Below, in pieces: positions 24,228 to 35,954 of a DNA stretch of 64,000 nucleotides; the first letter of the stretch is position 1, and each line of letters starts with the position of its first letter. The stretch comes from Arachnopeziza araneosa. Taxonomy: Eukaryota > Ascomycota > Leotiomycetes > Helotiales > Arachnopezizaceae. Where the stretch lies: the NCBI GenBank assembly GCA_003988855.1, contig QYAI01000097.1:434001-498000 (forward strand), in the 5' to 3' direction. Both the position numbers and the translations under genes were made by a program. Under the pieces are notes generated by a model that searched no databases, was not told the origin of the DNA, and saw only the letters and a list, made by a program, of their open reading frames with translations.

Positions 24228-25945
24228 GCATGTAAGATAAAGAGCTCCACATTGTCTTGACAAGTAACTAAGCAGCGCAACTAGATGGGGAATAAGGAGC
24301 CTTCGATAAGCTGCATACCTCTGGTTACCAATGGTATGGTTGATTTTCGCCTGGTTCTAGCTAAGGAGAATAGGAGAAGCATGATCAAGGATTGACTCAA
24401 CAGTCTATACTTGTAGATAGATTAGGATATCTGGACTCATTGAAACTTCTCTTTCATAATTATTATCCGCGGATATTTGCCTGTCATTCGAAGAAGCTTT
24501 TTAATACCCTTCCGTCTCCACTTTCAATTTCCTTTGATCTCACCTTAAATGATTTAGAGAAAGACTGGTTTGAGCAAGTGCTACTGCAGTCCATGGACTC
24601 TATAATGTACTGTTTTCTTCTATGCTAGTTTATTATCCTGACCAACGTAGAGCAAACCTTCAAAAATTTGTCTCGTGAGACTTTGCAACAGCCAGGGAGA
24701 TTTGGCTGCAGGTGGATATATCCGAAAGAAAACTTAGTAGCTGATCGTTCAGATACGTCTTGAGTCGAAGCTAGCAATGGCAAGGAACTAGGAAACCAGT
24801 TATATCCATTTCAGCATGAAATGAATGATTGCAGGTTATAATTGAGGACTCTGAAGTTAATATGCACAAGCTAAATTTGGCTCACTATCAATGACAGGCA
24901 GCCACTCTTGGATATTTTAGAATACGTTGGACGGGTTTAATTTATGGTGGGACACACTAAGAACGGAAACCTGGTCAGACGTTTTGGGAATTATTATTTG
25001 TGTTACTTTGTGTTCTGCTGCGGAATGATTCCAAGACGCCTAGTGTCACAGATTACCAGTGTTTCAAGTAAACAAAAATTACCTGTTTGGGGAAAAAAAA
25101 CTAACACGCGATTATTCTACTCCCAGGATCCCCTGACTTTTTTAATCATCTCTTGTTTTTCTTGACTTTGGGGAGGATGCTGCTAAATATGCCTCTTGAG
25201 TATATCCAAGAATCAAGAATGGTTCTACCCCGTCGGCCCCACCATGGCTTCTGCCGACATTTAAGGGGCTTTAGCGAGAGGTAGGGCACGTGGTGGGTGT
25301 CTGTCTTTTCCTCCCACCCCACCTCGCGTAACTTGGTCGTACAATTGGGCTTCCGAGTCTCCTACCTAAAATTCTCGCTCAGACATGGTCTGCGTATCCG
25401 GAAAAAGTTTCCGCCCAATATATATCTAATGCGCATTCAGCCTTACATTTCCACTTACCCCACAGCCCCGATTTTTGCGTCGCCTTAATCTGGGAGTAAA
25501 AGGACTTAGCTGTGGCACTTATCTCGGCAACTCATAACAGGGTTCTGTCATTGGTGCCAAGCCGGACTCCGGCCTTGTTGGTACCTTATTGTAAACGCCG
25601 TTCCCGGTTCTGACATATCTGATGCGGGAGAATAGAGAGTTTCTTAAACTGTTATTAAGGTACGCGTCAAGCAGGTACCACAGTAAGTGTATCTCATACG
25701 GCTATGACGGCCAAGAATGGAAATAACCCAGGTTTAGCCAGATAAGGACTCTGGTAAGGTGGTGACAATGTCCACTTTGAGCTCGCTCCGGGATCGCTGG
25801 TGAGATGAACTGTAATATTTGTGGTTCCAATATCTTCCTACCTGGAAGGCTACTTCCTGGAGTATGTAAGTACCAGATAAGATCCATCTCCAAAACACTA
25901 ATTCTTCATTTTTGTTCCTCGGCTTTTGCTCCGAAATTCAGCACT
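24228..25945. other. No gene seen, 1.7 kb inside the 2EXR array
   Basis: Short frames only (at 24392, 24944 and 25297), without motifs. Could hold a lost array copy, but I see no trace of the LPxEIR motif. Confidence 0.45.
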
Positions 25946-26867
25946 ATGAATCTCAACAATCCTTTCTGGACTCTCGCTGAGAGGTTCTACAGCTCACCTG
26001 AACCGCCACCGCGGATACGTACCAAGCCGATGCAAGTCCTTTGCGTAGGACTTCCACGATCAGGAACTGAATCTCTGCAAAAAGCTTTGTTACGGCTGGG
26101 ATATGACTACACTTTCCATGTATGAGCTTCCACCTATTCTTTAAAAAACTGCTAAGAAATCTTAGGGATGGGACATGCTCTTCGAAGAGCCCCACCGGAT
26201 GCAAGCTTGGGTTCGCCTCGCGCGGAAGAAATGGTATGGTAGCAGAGATGGGGACTGTCGCATCAGCGCTGCAGAGTTTGATGCTGTATTGGGACATGCA
26301 GTAGCTGTTACGGATGCCGCCGCGTCCTGCTTTGCTGCTGAGCTTATACAAGCTTATCCGGATGCAAAAGTTATCTTGAACATGCGGGATTTGGATGCAT
26401 GGCATGCTTCCGCAATCAAAAATCTTTGCGCCGAAGTCAATGATAAGTGGTTTGGGTCGCTCTTATGCTGGTTCGAGTCGAGGCTATGGTGGATGTTTCA
26501 TTGCCATCAAAGAATCATGTGGCCCAGGCTGTTTAGATGCACTGACTCGACATTAAGGAGCGGAATTGAGGTCAATGGCAAATGGATCTATCGAGAGCAC
26601 TCAGCTATGATACGAGGATTAGTTCCCAAGGAGAGGTTGCTTGAATGGAATGTGAAGGAGGGCTGGGAGCCCCTGTGTGAATTTTTGGGGAAGGAAGTTC
26701 CCCAAGAGCCATTCCCGAGAACGAATGATGCAGCAGGTTTTCAGCACAGAATTCATGACGATTTGGATAATGAGGGACTGGCTGGGATTAAGAACATGTT
26801 TCTCACTGCAGCCTTTCTTATGGCGTTTACTTTCTTCTCGTGGCGACTTTTATCCTTCTGGTTATAA
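25946..26867 (+). CDS. Sulfotransferase-family protein (PF17784 type) with C-terminal membrane segment
   Basis: Exons 25946..26119 and 26166..26867, with a 46-bp intron (GTATGA donor, TCTTAG acceptor) between codons, give 291 residues. It matches the fungal sulfotransferase-like family: the PAPS 5'-phosphate loop LPRSGTESLQKAL near residue 32, GWDMLFEEP, VTDAAASCFAAEL, and the 3'-phosphate motif VILNMRDLDAWHAS. Family members are annotated as PAPS-dependent sulfotransferases, but the substrate is unknown. The last 25 residues are a hydrophobic helix (MFLTAAFLMAFTFFSWRLLSF) that suggests tail anchoring. It interrupts the 2EXR array on the same strand. I chose the ATG at 25946; the frame is open further upstream to about 25805. 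Confidence 0.8.
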
Positions 26868-27709
26868 TACGTGGGATGATCATTGTATTTGTTTATTTAA
26901 AAGATCCCTTTGCTTGTAATCAATCACTTAGAGCATGATATCATTGGGTGGAAGCTTGTTTTGAAGAGAGAATCAGGGAAACTTTGATGATACCTGATAG
27001 AGCAAACTCTTCGCTTTCTCTGTGATACAAAAGAGCCACTTTTACACCTTCTTTGAGTATGCAAGATCTCAATTAGGCTCTCTTTATAAAAGTATATCTG
27101 GCTTTGAGTTTACATTCTATACTCTCTTTTTCCACGCCCTCGCTTTCTAGTCCTGGTCGCTCAGTCCGACTTCTGAATTTTGAGTCTTTCTTCACTTATT
27201 TCCCGAAATTTGGTTTGCATTTGCTTCACAGGACTCCTTCTCTACTCTAGAAATTTGCATTTAAATTTCATTTCAATATTACGCCTCAATCACAGTCCGC
27301 TTCTTTCACAGGCTTTTCCTCGGGCCAACATTGGAGGATCACGTCGGAGGTATTGCGCACAATATTCCGATTTTTTCATAATTCCAAGTCGCAAATAGAT
27401 CACGAACGTGTTCAGAACAACACCAAGGTCTTTTGTACGGACCACACGTTCGTGGTTTACTTTTTCCATCTGTTAGGAGACCTCTGTCTTCATACACGAC
27501 TAAGCTCTTTCAAGCATCGAGCACAAGTTGATGCGAAAGCCGATCTGTTTTTCACGATCTGGACGTTTGCCTTCAAGGACAGTAGGTCGGTCGAAATTAG
27601 AAGACCTCCCCTGAAGTTGACCTTCGATAGCTCTTGTGTTAAGACTTCTTTCTCTTACTTGTCACCTGAGCTTGCTCTACCTCCTCTATTTGATTCAGTA
27701 CCCTTGAAG
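26868..27709. other. Leader of array copy 4; no separate gene seen
   Basis: AT-rich with a CACGAACGTG...CACGTTCGTG-like inverted repeat near 27400-27455. An open frame runs into copy 4 from 27353 but is not protein-like. Confidence 0.4.
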
Positions 27710-28279
27710 ATGTCTCATCAGGAGAGAGCTCTGAAGTTGAACAGCGCACTGGTACCGGCTGGCTTCTCTAAGCTTCCAAAAGAGTAAGAACCCTCGTTGA
27801 CTGGGATATTTTCATTCATTATTAAGTGATGAGCTTTGAAGCCTTTTTAGTTGAAGATCTATCATAAGTTTCAGTCAAATACTGCTAACTCCCTGCTTTC
27901 TAGGCTTCGGCAGCAAATCTGGGACCTCGTACTGGACAAGGAGAATCCTCGAAATATTACCCTTCACGCTAAGAAGAAGAAGATATGGAATGCGTGCACG
28001 AAGGAATGGAACAAAGTCACGATTCGAACTGCCACATATTGGCCGGTTAAACCGGGAGCGATATTCAGCATTTGTAAGGAGTCCAGAATGGTTGCCATGA
28101 CTCGATATAAAGCTTTGCTTGGAGCACCTTTGTGTGGCCGATCTATTCTCATCAATTTCAAGGTCGACTCGTTGTCCTATGAGAACCTCAACACACGGGA
28201 ACTTTTCTTTGAACACGAGTCTCTCGAGAGAAGTTTATCTGGCAAAATCGGTATAACTTGGCTCTTTGGTACGATTTGA
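27710..28279 (+). CDS. 2EXR-family protein, array copy 4, short
   Basis: Exons 27710..27783 and 27904..28279 (120-bp intron, GTAAGA donor, GCTAAC branch site, TTCTAG acceptor) join in frame to 149 residues. The intron splits the signature: FSKLPKE | LRQQIWDLVLD. The second block reads FSICKESRMVAMTRYKAL and then ILINFKVDSLSYENL. The protein stops soon after the core, while intact relatives run to 245-330 residues, so this copy is probably C-terminally truncated. The sequence beyond 28279 shows no clear continuation. Confidence 0.7.
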
Positions 28280-29109
28280 GACCGCCAACCCGATGGAAAT
28301 CTACACTATGAGTATCCGGATAGGCTGTTGGGATTTGAAAGTTTGTAGGCTTTTATGACCGACCTGGGAGGCAAGAATATGAAACAGATTGGACTAGCTT
28401 ATTGCTTGAGAACGCTAAGCTGAATTCATGAGAGAATCGAAAACTGGACGGTCTTGCCAGACGTCTAAGAGAACGCAATTCAAGTCTCCAAAACGAATCA
28501 AATTCCACTCCAATTGATAAGTTCCGTTACTACGTTTGACTTCTTTTTACTACGTGCTCAGAGATTTGTTTTCATTTTGCATAGTCTTTCGTCCAAGTTC
28601 AAGACTCGATTGCCGGAGAACGTGCCAAATTTCCATCAGCGAGTCATGTTAGGCCAGTATATGTGTATTACAGTGAAGAAAGCGCAAGCTCCAGTGAGAT
28701 TGCATTATGGCGGTAGCAAGCTGTATTTCTTTGCGTCACCCGCGAAGGTGAATGATGCTTAGCAAGGCACATTAGCGGCTTTTCTCCGCTAACCGCAATG
28801 GCATTTTTGATTCAAATTTGTATAAATATCCGAAAGGGAGACGCGATATACCCTCAAACTCTCCGACTCCTCAACTCTTAGAAGCCCATTAATCCTCAAC
28901 GGCCCCTCGACTCAGTAAGAAGCAAGGCAGCTTGTAAGTGTCTCTTCCATATCATGCAGTCGTTTCAATCTAACTGAACGAGCTTGTCTCACGAAAAGCC
29001 TCCTCTTTCGAGAAGCTTCATCCTCTAGGGAGCGTGTCTATCCATCATAATTCTTCATCTCTTCGATACCACAACCATCAAAATCTCTGACAACACCTCC
29101 GATTCAACT
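28280..29109. other. No gene seen
   Basis: Possible decayed 3' end of array copy 4 and the 5' leader of copy 5. The frame at 28514-28762 has no family motif. Confidence 0.4.
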
Positions 29110-29844
29110 ATGAGCGACGCTTTCGCAAGCTTTCCAAAGTTCCGCGAATTTTCTAAAGAAATCCAATTCTTGATTTGGGCTGAAGCTTGTACCATGGTAG
29201 AGCCACGAGTAATTCGTTTGACGTCCCCGGACGAGTGGAACGAGGATGACTGGGACGAGGAAACGAAAACGGTCACCAGATCGCTCAAAGCTGTTGCGAA
29301 ATCCCCGGCGGTACTACACGCATGTAGAGCCTCGAGAATGATTGCCAAAAAGGACTATCAGCCTCTGTTCTCCGAGGCCCTCGGCGGACGTCCAGTGATG
29401 ATCAACTTCAAAATTGACGTAGTCCAGATAGGAGACTACCTCGATCTTCTGATGGCCTATGGCGCAACAATGGTGTACAATTATCATGAGGGTCGCAAAT
29501 TACGTAGCGGGAAGATATTCTCAGTTCGGGATTACGCAAAAGCTCCCGTGCGCCATTTCCCAGACGTGACAAGTCATCCGCAGTCTTCGGACTTGCAAGT
29601 CTTTGAGTCACAAATTAGAAACTTGAGATACGGTAACACCGAAACCGGCCGCCATGACCCTGGAAATATTATTGATTGGGTCAGCCGATGCGAAAATCTC
29701 AGAAATCTTGATATTGGTGATTCTACCGCTTGGTCACCGGAGTGGAAACACTTCGCTGAAGCATTGTTCCCACATAGATGGCTTGTTGGGATTGGCCACT
29801 ATCAGAACTCACGTATTATGACTCACTACCATAGATCAATTTGA
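29110..29844 (+). CDS. 2EXR-family protein, array copy 5
   Basis: Single exon, 244 residues, probably intact. Signature FPKFREFSKEIQFLIWAEAC at residues 7-26 (LPxE replaced by FSKE), then VLHACRASRMIAKKDYQPL and VMINFKIDVVQIGDYLDLL. These blocks are close to those of copies 4, 6 and 8, marking a subgroup of the array. Function unknown. Confidence 0.8.
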   Translation: MSDAFASFPKFREFSKEIQFLIWAEACTMVEPRVIRLTSPDEWNEDDWDEETKTVTRSLKAVAKSPAVLHACRASRMIAKKDYQPLFSEALGGRPVMINFKIDVVQIGDYLDLLMAYGATMVYNYHEGRKLRSGKIFSVRDYAKAPVRHFPDVTSHPQSSDLQVFESQIRNLRYGNTETGRHDPGNIIDWVSRCENLRNLDIGDSTAWSPEWKHFAEALFPHRWLVGIGHYQNSRIMTHYHRSI

Positions 29845-30548
29845 CCGCGAACAAGAATGCCAATTCCACATTGTTCCCTGTTTTCATTTCGGCGTTGATC
29901 TGTAAAGCCACGACCTTCGCAAGTAGTAGATGAAGGACAACACCGAACGTTCACATGGGATATCAAACATGGGGCATCTTCTTCCTGAAACTTCAGCATT
30001 CAGAAAGCACAAGAACTGAAAATCAGTGGCGGCTTCTTATTAGTTATACGGCTCTATCTAAATAAGGGGGGTGAGCTCTATATGCTAGGTAGCGCTCCGA
30101 GATAATAAGATAGTCGACCTGACTTTTGTTGTTCCTTTCAAGTGAAATATTCTCTGCGGCCATCAGTCTTCGATCTGCATGATCTTTGACTTGTATTTAA
30201 TTCTATTAGGCAACCGTAGTGATGCTCTAATTGTTGTATTGAAATGTCTTGGAGAGGGAAACTATAGTTGCTTTCTAAATTGAATCGACTTGTGGATTTA
30301 TGTAACAAGATACTGTGAATCATCCAAGCGGAACTCTCTAATGCTGTCACCTTTCAAACTGAATCATTCACCCCTTTCAGCTAATATTCACAGAAAGGCT
30401 TTTTTCCGGTTGGCTACTTAACTCCCATCTCGCTATTCATGATAATACTCTTTTCATAATCTCTACACAACTGCAAAGTTTGATCAGAAACACCTCACGC
30501 TGAATACTCTCTTGAGAAAGCTGCAAATCATTCGTGCACTATCACAAA
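29845..30548. other. No gene seen
   Basis: Intergenic in the array, AT-rich, no conserved frame. Confidence 0.4.
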
Positions 30549-31043
30549 ATGACCTCTCGAGCAACAGGCAACCCATGTGCAACATCCACCATGGCTACTC
30601 GGACATTTCATTCTTTTCCAATCCTTCCTGCCGAGCTTCGTATTAAGATTTGGAGTATCGCCAGCATGCAAGAGCCTCGAAATATTCATATCGCGCCAGA
30701 CCACGACCAGCCAGGTCAAGGTTATAGCAGTCTCCGGGCAAAATACACAATCCACGGTATCCTCCATGCGACCCACGAATCGAGAGTCCAAGCCCAAGTT
30801 AATTATGAAACCCTTCTGCAATTATCATTCATGGTAGCGCCACCCATCATTATCAATCTCGATATCGATACTTTTAGTGTCGGACCTGAAGAGTATTTAA
30901 CTGCCATGGACGATTTCTGTTTCTTCTTTATTGCATCTCAGAGACACACAAGCAAGACAAGGCTCGATTGGAAGGTGATCGGACAACTGGTCAAATTGTT
31001 CTTCAGAACATGGAACTTCTCTCAGAGCGAGGACGGGTTCTGA
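30549..31043 (+). CDS. 2EXR-family protein, array copy 6, short
   Basis: Single exon, 164 residues. Signature FHSFPILPAELRIKIWSIAS near residues 20-39, then HGILHATHESRVQAQVNYETL and IIINLDIDTFSVG. It ends at a TGA after WNFSQSEDGF, about 80-100 residues shorter than copies 1, 2 and 5. Possibly truncated by a frameshift or nonsense change; downstream there is no long in-frame continuation. A Met at residue 15 is an alternative start. Confidence 0.7.
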   Translation: MTSRATGNPCATSTMATRTFHSFPILPAELRIKIWSIASMQEPRNIHIAPDHDQPGQGYSSLRAKYTIHGILHATHESRVQAQVNYETLLQLSFMVAPPIIINLDIDTFSVGPEEYLTAMDDFCFFFIASQRHTSKTRLDWKVIGQLVKLFFRTWNFSQSEDGF

Positions 31044-32179
31044 AGGTCGCACCTACTCCTTCTATGTGGGTGAGCGAAACTTACAAGTTCACAATCGAGT
31101 GACCATCCAGAATGCCTCAGCCAGTACTCTTTTCAGTTATACCAGAAGCTTCCGTGTACTTTTAGTTCCGGGGAGCGGTTGAAATGACTGTTGAGGAGGA
31201 GACATAGTGAGCGTATGGATCACGAAAACCTGGCATGGACTTGGATGGGAGCTGAGCTATGAGCAAAGGCATGGTAATGGGTGTCCTACTACTCTTGAGG
31301 CTCTCCTTAATTGATTGGTCTCGGCGATTGAGATGGAGGGATTATGGAGTTGGAGGCAGGAGGCTTCTTTACGTTGCTTTTGGCGAAATATTTTTTTAAG
31401 CAAGGACCTAGTTTACGCTATTAAAATAATATTGGGAATAATGAAAACTTTTATCTACTCTAGCTTGTCCCCGTCTAGCTAAATCAACGAGGCAAGAGTC
31501 TTGAACTTCTCGTAGCAATCCACGTGACTCTGTATTTACGCGACGGGAAGTTGAAGACAACCCCTTGAAACAAGATTTTCAAAAGTACTTAAGCTACCTA
31601 TATATCTCCTGTACGAAAAGAAAAACATGTCAGAACTTTTGAGGGTGTTACAAATTTCATAATCCAAAGATGGTTGGAACAGTATCACCAATGTGGTGGA
31701 GAGCGGGTCGGTTGAGCCATGCCTATTTCTCACCTACATGTGGCTCAAAACATATTTCGGATTTTTTTGGCGGTGGCAGCTATTTCTTTCAAAATCCTTG
31801 ATCAAAAATGCTTTCTTTTATTCTCTCTGTCTTATCCCTGTAATTTTTTGGGTCAGGCTTCGGGGCTGAGCACAAGAGCCACCAGCCGTTCAGAGCTGAA
31901 CAGATATCCAAGCTCACAGCGCTTGAAGCATCCCATTTACTGCTCAACCCCGCTTCCAATACGCCACACAGGAGAAACCCAGCAAACAAGCTTCGCCAAG
32001 AGTGGACAGATAACGGTGGCCTCAACGCCACGTAGATCGATGCGGAAATCGCCCCAGGTGTGATTGGCAGGGGTTTGAGATCAATATATTCATCGAAAAC
32101 AAACACGGCCTAGTTAGACCCTCGATCTCGGGAGGTCTGAGGTGAGGATCTTCTTTCTTCTTCAAACCACCAGCTTACC
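31044..32179. other. No gene seen
   Basis: AT-rich stretch at 31380-31450 and short frames without motifs. It is the promoter side of the CFEM-type gene. Confidence 0.45.
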
Positions 32180-33304
32180 ATGACGAAGATTCTCCTCCAC
32201 ACTCTTATTCTCTGTGCTGTATATTTCCTCCCTATATCTACAGCCGGAAATCCTGCAACTTTCTGGTTTGACTATTCGCCCTGTGAGAATACTTGTCATA
32301 TCTCTGTCTGGGAAGCGCAGTCATGTAGCCTCGCAAACTCCTGCTCTTGCAGTGGCTGCCTCTGTCTTGCTGATTCTTGTCTTTGCGAGACACCTTCCTG
32401 GCTGATAGCTGTTGTTCAATGTATCGCGGAACAGTGCGGAGCAGCTTCTGTTAGTGATGCGGTAGGCATAGGAAGTAGAGCATGCGCAGGAAATGGTTAT
32501 GCTCTGGCGATTCCCACAGCGAGTCTTATTAATATTGGACTAGCTGCGCTGCCGCAGACGCAGACAAGCCTTGGAGCTCAAGCTACGACTTTGATATCGC
32601 TTTCAACGAAAGTTGAGTCAGTTACTTCCGTGGCAAACTCGGGGGGAAGTACATTGGTGGTTCCAACAGGTATGGCTGAAACTTAGATTCAAATATACGT
32701 CTAACTCTTATCAGAAGTCGTCGTGACGGCCTCTGCATCAACTGCTGCCTCGACTGTAAATGGCGGAAACTTGATTAAAACCACAGGCTCTCCAGCCTCT
32801 GCCAACACAGCCGTACAGGGTACCAATAATCCGCCAGTAGCGACTTCCTCAGGACTTTCTACAGGCGCAAAAGCGGGCATTGGAGCTGGAGCTGCGCTCG
32901 GGGTCATTGTGGTTCTGTTCATAGTCGGGCTGGTCGTATACCAGCGCCGGCAGAACAATAAACTAAAGGCAGCGACTAAGCCTTCAAGTCTCGAATCCGA
33001 ACTCAAGGGCCCACATGAACTGGTCGGCACCGGTTTAGGCGTTTCTGAAAGCAAAGGAGGAAAAGATAGTCCAGATACGAAGATGCACGGAGAAGCAGTT
33101 GTGAGCCCCGTTTCACCTAAGGAACATGCCATTGCAGAAAAATACTCAGTGGTTGAAATGTTGTCACCTGAGGAAAAATTGGAATTAGACGGGAGGAGAA
33201 GAGCTGCGGAGTTGAGTGGCGAAGGGAGAAACATTCCAGTGGCTCCTGTTGGTAGTGAGAGAATTGAGTTGGAAGCGAGGAGGAGAGTATTTGAGCTTCC
33301 TTGA
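32180..33304 (+). CDS. CFEM-type single-pass membrane protein
   Basis: Exons 32180..32669 and 32715..33304 (45-bp intron, GTATGG donor, CTAAC branch site, TATCAG acceptor) give 359 residues. A signal peptide (MTKILLHTLILCAVYFLPISTAG) is followed by a Cys-rich block with CFEM-like spacing (PCENTC, SCSLANSC, LADSCLCETPSW, CIAEQC, RAC). A Ser/Thr/Ala-rich stalk comes next, then a transmembrane helix near residues 225-250 (GAALGVIVVLFIVGLVVY) and a charged cytosolic tail of about 110 residues. The tail carries two LExxxRRR(A/V)xEL repeats at its end. CFEM proteins are fungal surface proteins used in haem uptake, adhesion or signalling. The cysteine count exceeds the standard eight, so the domain is divergent. 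Confidence 0.8.
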
Positions 33305-33884
33305 AGAACAAGAGGAAGAGTATGTCTTAATCTTAGTGTTTTTGGCACTTCATATCATTATCGTCTATAAGTGTACGTTTGAAGCACTGTAACTTCGTAG
33401 GTTGAGTAAATTAAACACATCTATGAGCGCGAAGTGAAAGTGAATCCTTACCATTTTAACAAGGCTTTCTCCATATTTAAACCCCAAAACACTTCAAACT
33501 CTCGCCTTCATCAAGCGCCTTTTAAACTTCTGGCTGATACTTCGATTAAGATCTCAAACAGTCTCCTTGATACTTCTAACAGCACACAATTCGCTGAGCC
33601 GAGATTTTACTTCCTTTGACTTGGACCCTTCCTCAACCAAGCCCCACCACTTCTCATAAATATTTGGCCTGAACAAATCTGCCCACTTCATAACCAATTC
33701 ACTACTTTACAACTTTCCCATCACTTGATCAACTGTCCCTATTTATCAACTTCACGTCTTGGAACTCTCGGAGATTCCCAACCTTAGCCCTCAACAAATC
33801 TCCAATTAGTCTTCTGCGGACAATCACAATGGCCACCACTGATCAACAGATTGTTGATCGGATCTCCGAAAATTCTGATAAATT
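33305..33884. other. Leader of array copy 7
   Basis: Pyrimidine-rich leader-like sequence. At 33830 an ATG opens 19 codons (start MATTDQQIVDR) before TGA in a frame one base off copy 7; see copy 7. Confidence 0.4.
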
Positions 33885-34244
33885 ATGAATTTCCCTACAC
33901 TACCTCTGGAACTTCGCCTTATTATTTGGAAGTTTGTGCCTCAATCGCCTCGGATTATCAAGATCACGGCTCATAGTACCTCAAAATCCTCCCATGAAGT
34001 CTTGATATACCTTCGGCATACGTGGAAGACGGCCCCAAACCCCAGGCATCTCGCTCAAAATCTTGACGTGTGCATAAAGGGGGCTTGTGACGTTCCAGCT
34101 ATGCTTCACACCAGCCAGGAAGCAAGGTTGGTAGCACTGCAACAGTACACGATCGCATTTGGTCGCCATTTTGGAGGCCAGCCAGTCTACTTTGATCCAC
34201 ATGCCTCGTACTTGGCTACATATTCTTGTAGCAGGCTACCTTAA
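33885..34244 (+). pseudogene. 2EXR-family protein, array copy 7, probably truncated
   Basis: 119 codons with the signature FPTLPLELRLIIWKFVPQ at the very N-terminus and AMLHTSQEARLVALQQYTIAF. It stops after YLATYSCSRLP, right after the core. A likely original N-terminus (ATG at 33830, 19 codons) sits just upstream in another frame, which suggests a frameshift near 33880. Both ends are therefore damaged compared with copies 1 and 5. It may still be expressed as a short protein from 33885. Confidence 0.6.
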
Positions 34245-34536
34245 TACCAATTGAGTAGTTTGAAATAAATATATGTGTGATTTAGCGACATGTTTTGACC
34301 TCAGGGCTACTTGAAAGCGAGTTCCATGAATTTTAGGTGACGTCACGCTTATCCTTCATGCTCTTCTGATTGATGAGATATCCATCTGTCATCTACTTAC
34401 CTGAGAAACTTCCCAGTCAAGTGATAATATCCTTCTAACATACAAAATCCAAGGCCAACCTCTTGAGCGCCAGTGAGCGACGCTGGCTCATCCGTAAGAA
34501 CAATCTTCAACTATCACCTCTCAATATCACGTAGCA

Positions 34537-35049
34537 ATGCCGAATATCAACTCCACCGACATTTTTATTCTCTTTCCAGAGCTTCCTGCTGAATTGCACC
34601 TGCAGATATGGAAGTTTGCTGTTTCACGAGGACGTATCGTCCAAATTATATTGATCAGACGCCGGTATTGGAGAGGATTAATATTTAATGGATTGCTATA
34701 ATCCTCAGAATGTATTCAAAGTATGCTCCACACGAGTAGAGAGGCTCGGTTTATTGCATTGATGAACTACGAGCTTGTCTGGGATCGAGAAGCCGAGTCA
34801 AGATTGTTCAAGCCCTTCTATTTCGATCTGAAATCCGACATTCTTCGATTTGACAGCGACCATTTGATTGATTATTTGGATTGGATTCGGAATCAACTGG
34901 GACATAATCACAACATCCACGAGCTGACGAGTTCGGTGGAGTCAGTGGTGGTTGGCAAGGATGTATGCCCTGTAATGATCTATACTTTGTCCCATGTTTC
35001 CAAACTTGAGGAAAGTCTCGCTGGATCCCACTGGACTAAGCTACGATAG
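34537..35049 (+). pseudogene. 2EXR-family protein, array copy 8, one in-frame TAA
   Basis: One frame of 171 codons is broken only by a TAA at 34699-34701 (codon 55). Before it: FILFPELPAELHLQIWKFAVS. After it: SMLHTSREARFIALMNYEL and FYFDLKSDILRFDSDHLIDYL. The stop is explained by a single CAA-to-TAA change, the CpA-to-TpA type made by RIP. Apart from the stop the coding sequence looks undamaged, so the loss may be recent. Confidence 0.7.
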
Positions 35050-35954
35050 CTCACCTTATCAGTTGGTTTGGATACGATTATACGATCAGCTAATTCCTTT
35101 TCGCACACCACCACTTGTCTTCGAAATATTCAGTCCTTGATCCCTACAAGGCTATATCCAGGAAGCTACCCCGAAAAATCTTCTAGACCTGTTTTGCCCC
35201 GTCTAATCATACGTAACGGGAAGAAGTGAGGATCTCCTGTGCGCTCCTTCATCCAATATAGAGCATCATTTAAGGACTGCACCCGACGACAAAGCAAGGA
35301 CATCAAAATGAGTGGATAGTCAGATATCGTTAGTTCAGAACGGAGCAAACAAAGTCTTCTGAAAATGGGTGGCATAAACTACGGATAGGTACCAGGGCGC
35401 TCTGATATTTTCGGCATCTTTGCTAGGGGGATGGGCATTTCATAATAGCAAATCATACGCATCAAAACCGTATCATGGGGACCATTTGAAACTTGTCTTC
35501 AGATTTGAATTGGATCATCTATCATCTCGATTAATCCCGCCACACATTGACTTTCTCTGCTAAGACATCTGAGTCTCGGCATAATTTATACAGAAACTTA
35601 GCGCTGTACTCTACCTGAGTATATTTCAACGAACGCAAGTCAAGATCATACCTAGTTGACCGAGAGGTTTTAAATCCCAATTAACTTCCAATCCAGCAAA
35701 GTTTTGAACTTTTTAGCCTTCACTTTTAAATGACTGGCTCTCAACCACCAATTTTACTCCAACTTGCAACCATTAACAACTTCCACCTCTTCCACAAACC
35801 ACCTCTCCATCTTTCAAATCTTTCAATACTCCAACTTGATATCTTTTTCGCTTCCAATATTCAAGAATATTGAACACTCAACAACTTCAAAGATCGAGCT
35901 TTCATCTTCCAAACCCACCTAAAACTCAAACTCTCGAATCATCGCAGCTCAACC
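35050..35954. other. No gene seen
   Basis: Pyrimidine-rich leader of array copy 9 (35700-35950). The minus frame at 35166-35375 has no motif. Confidence 0.4.
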
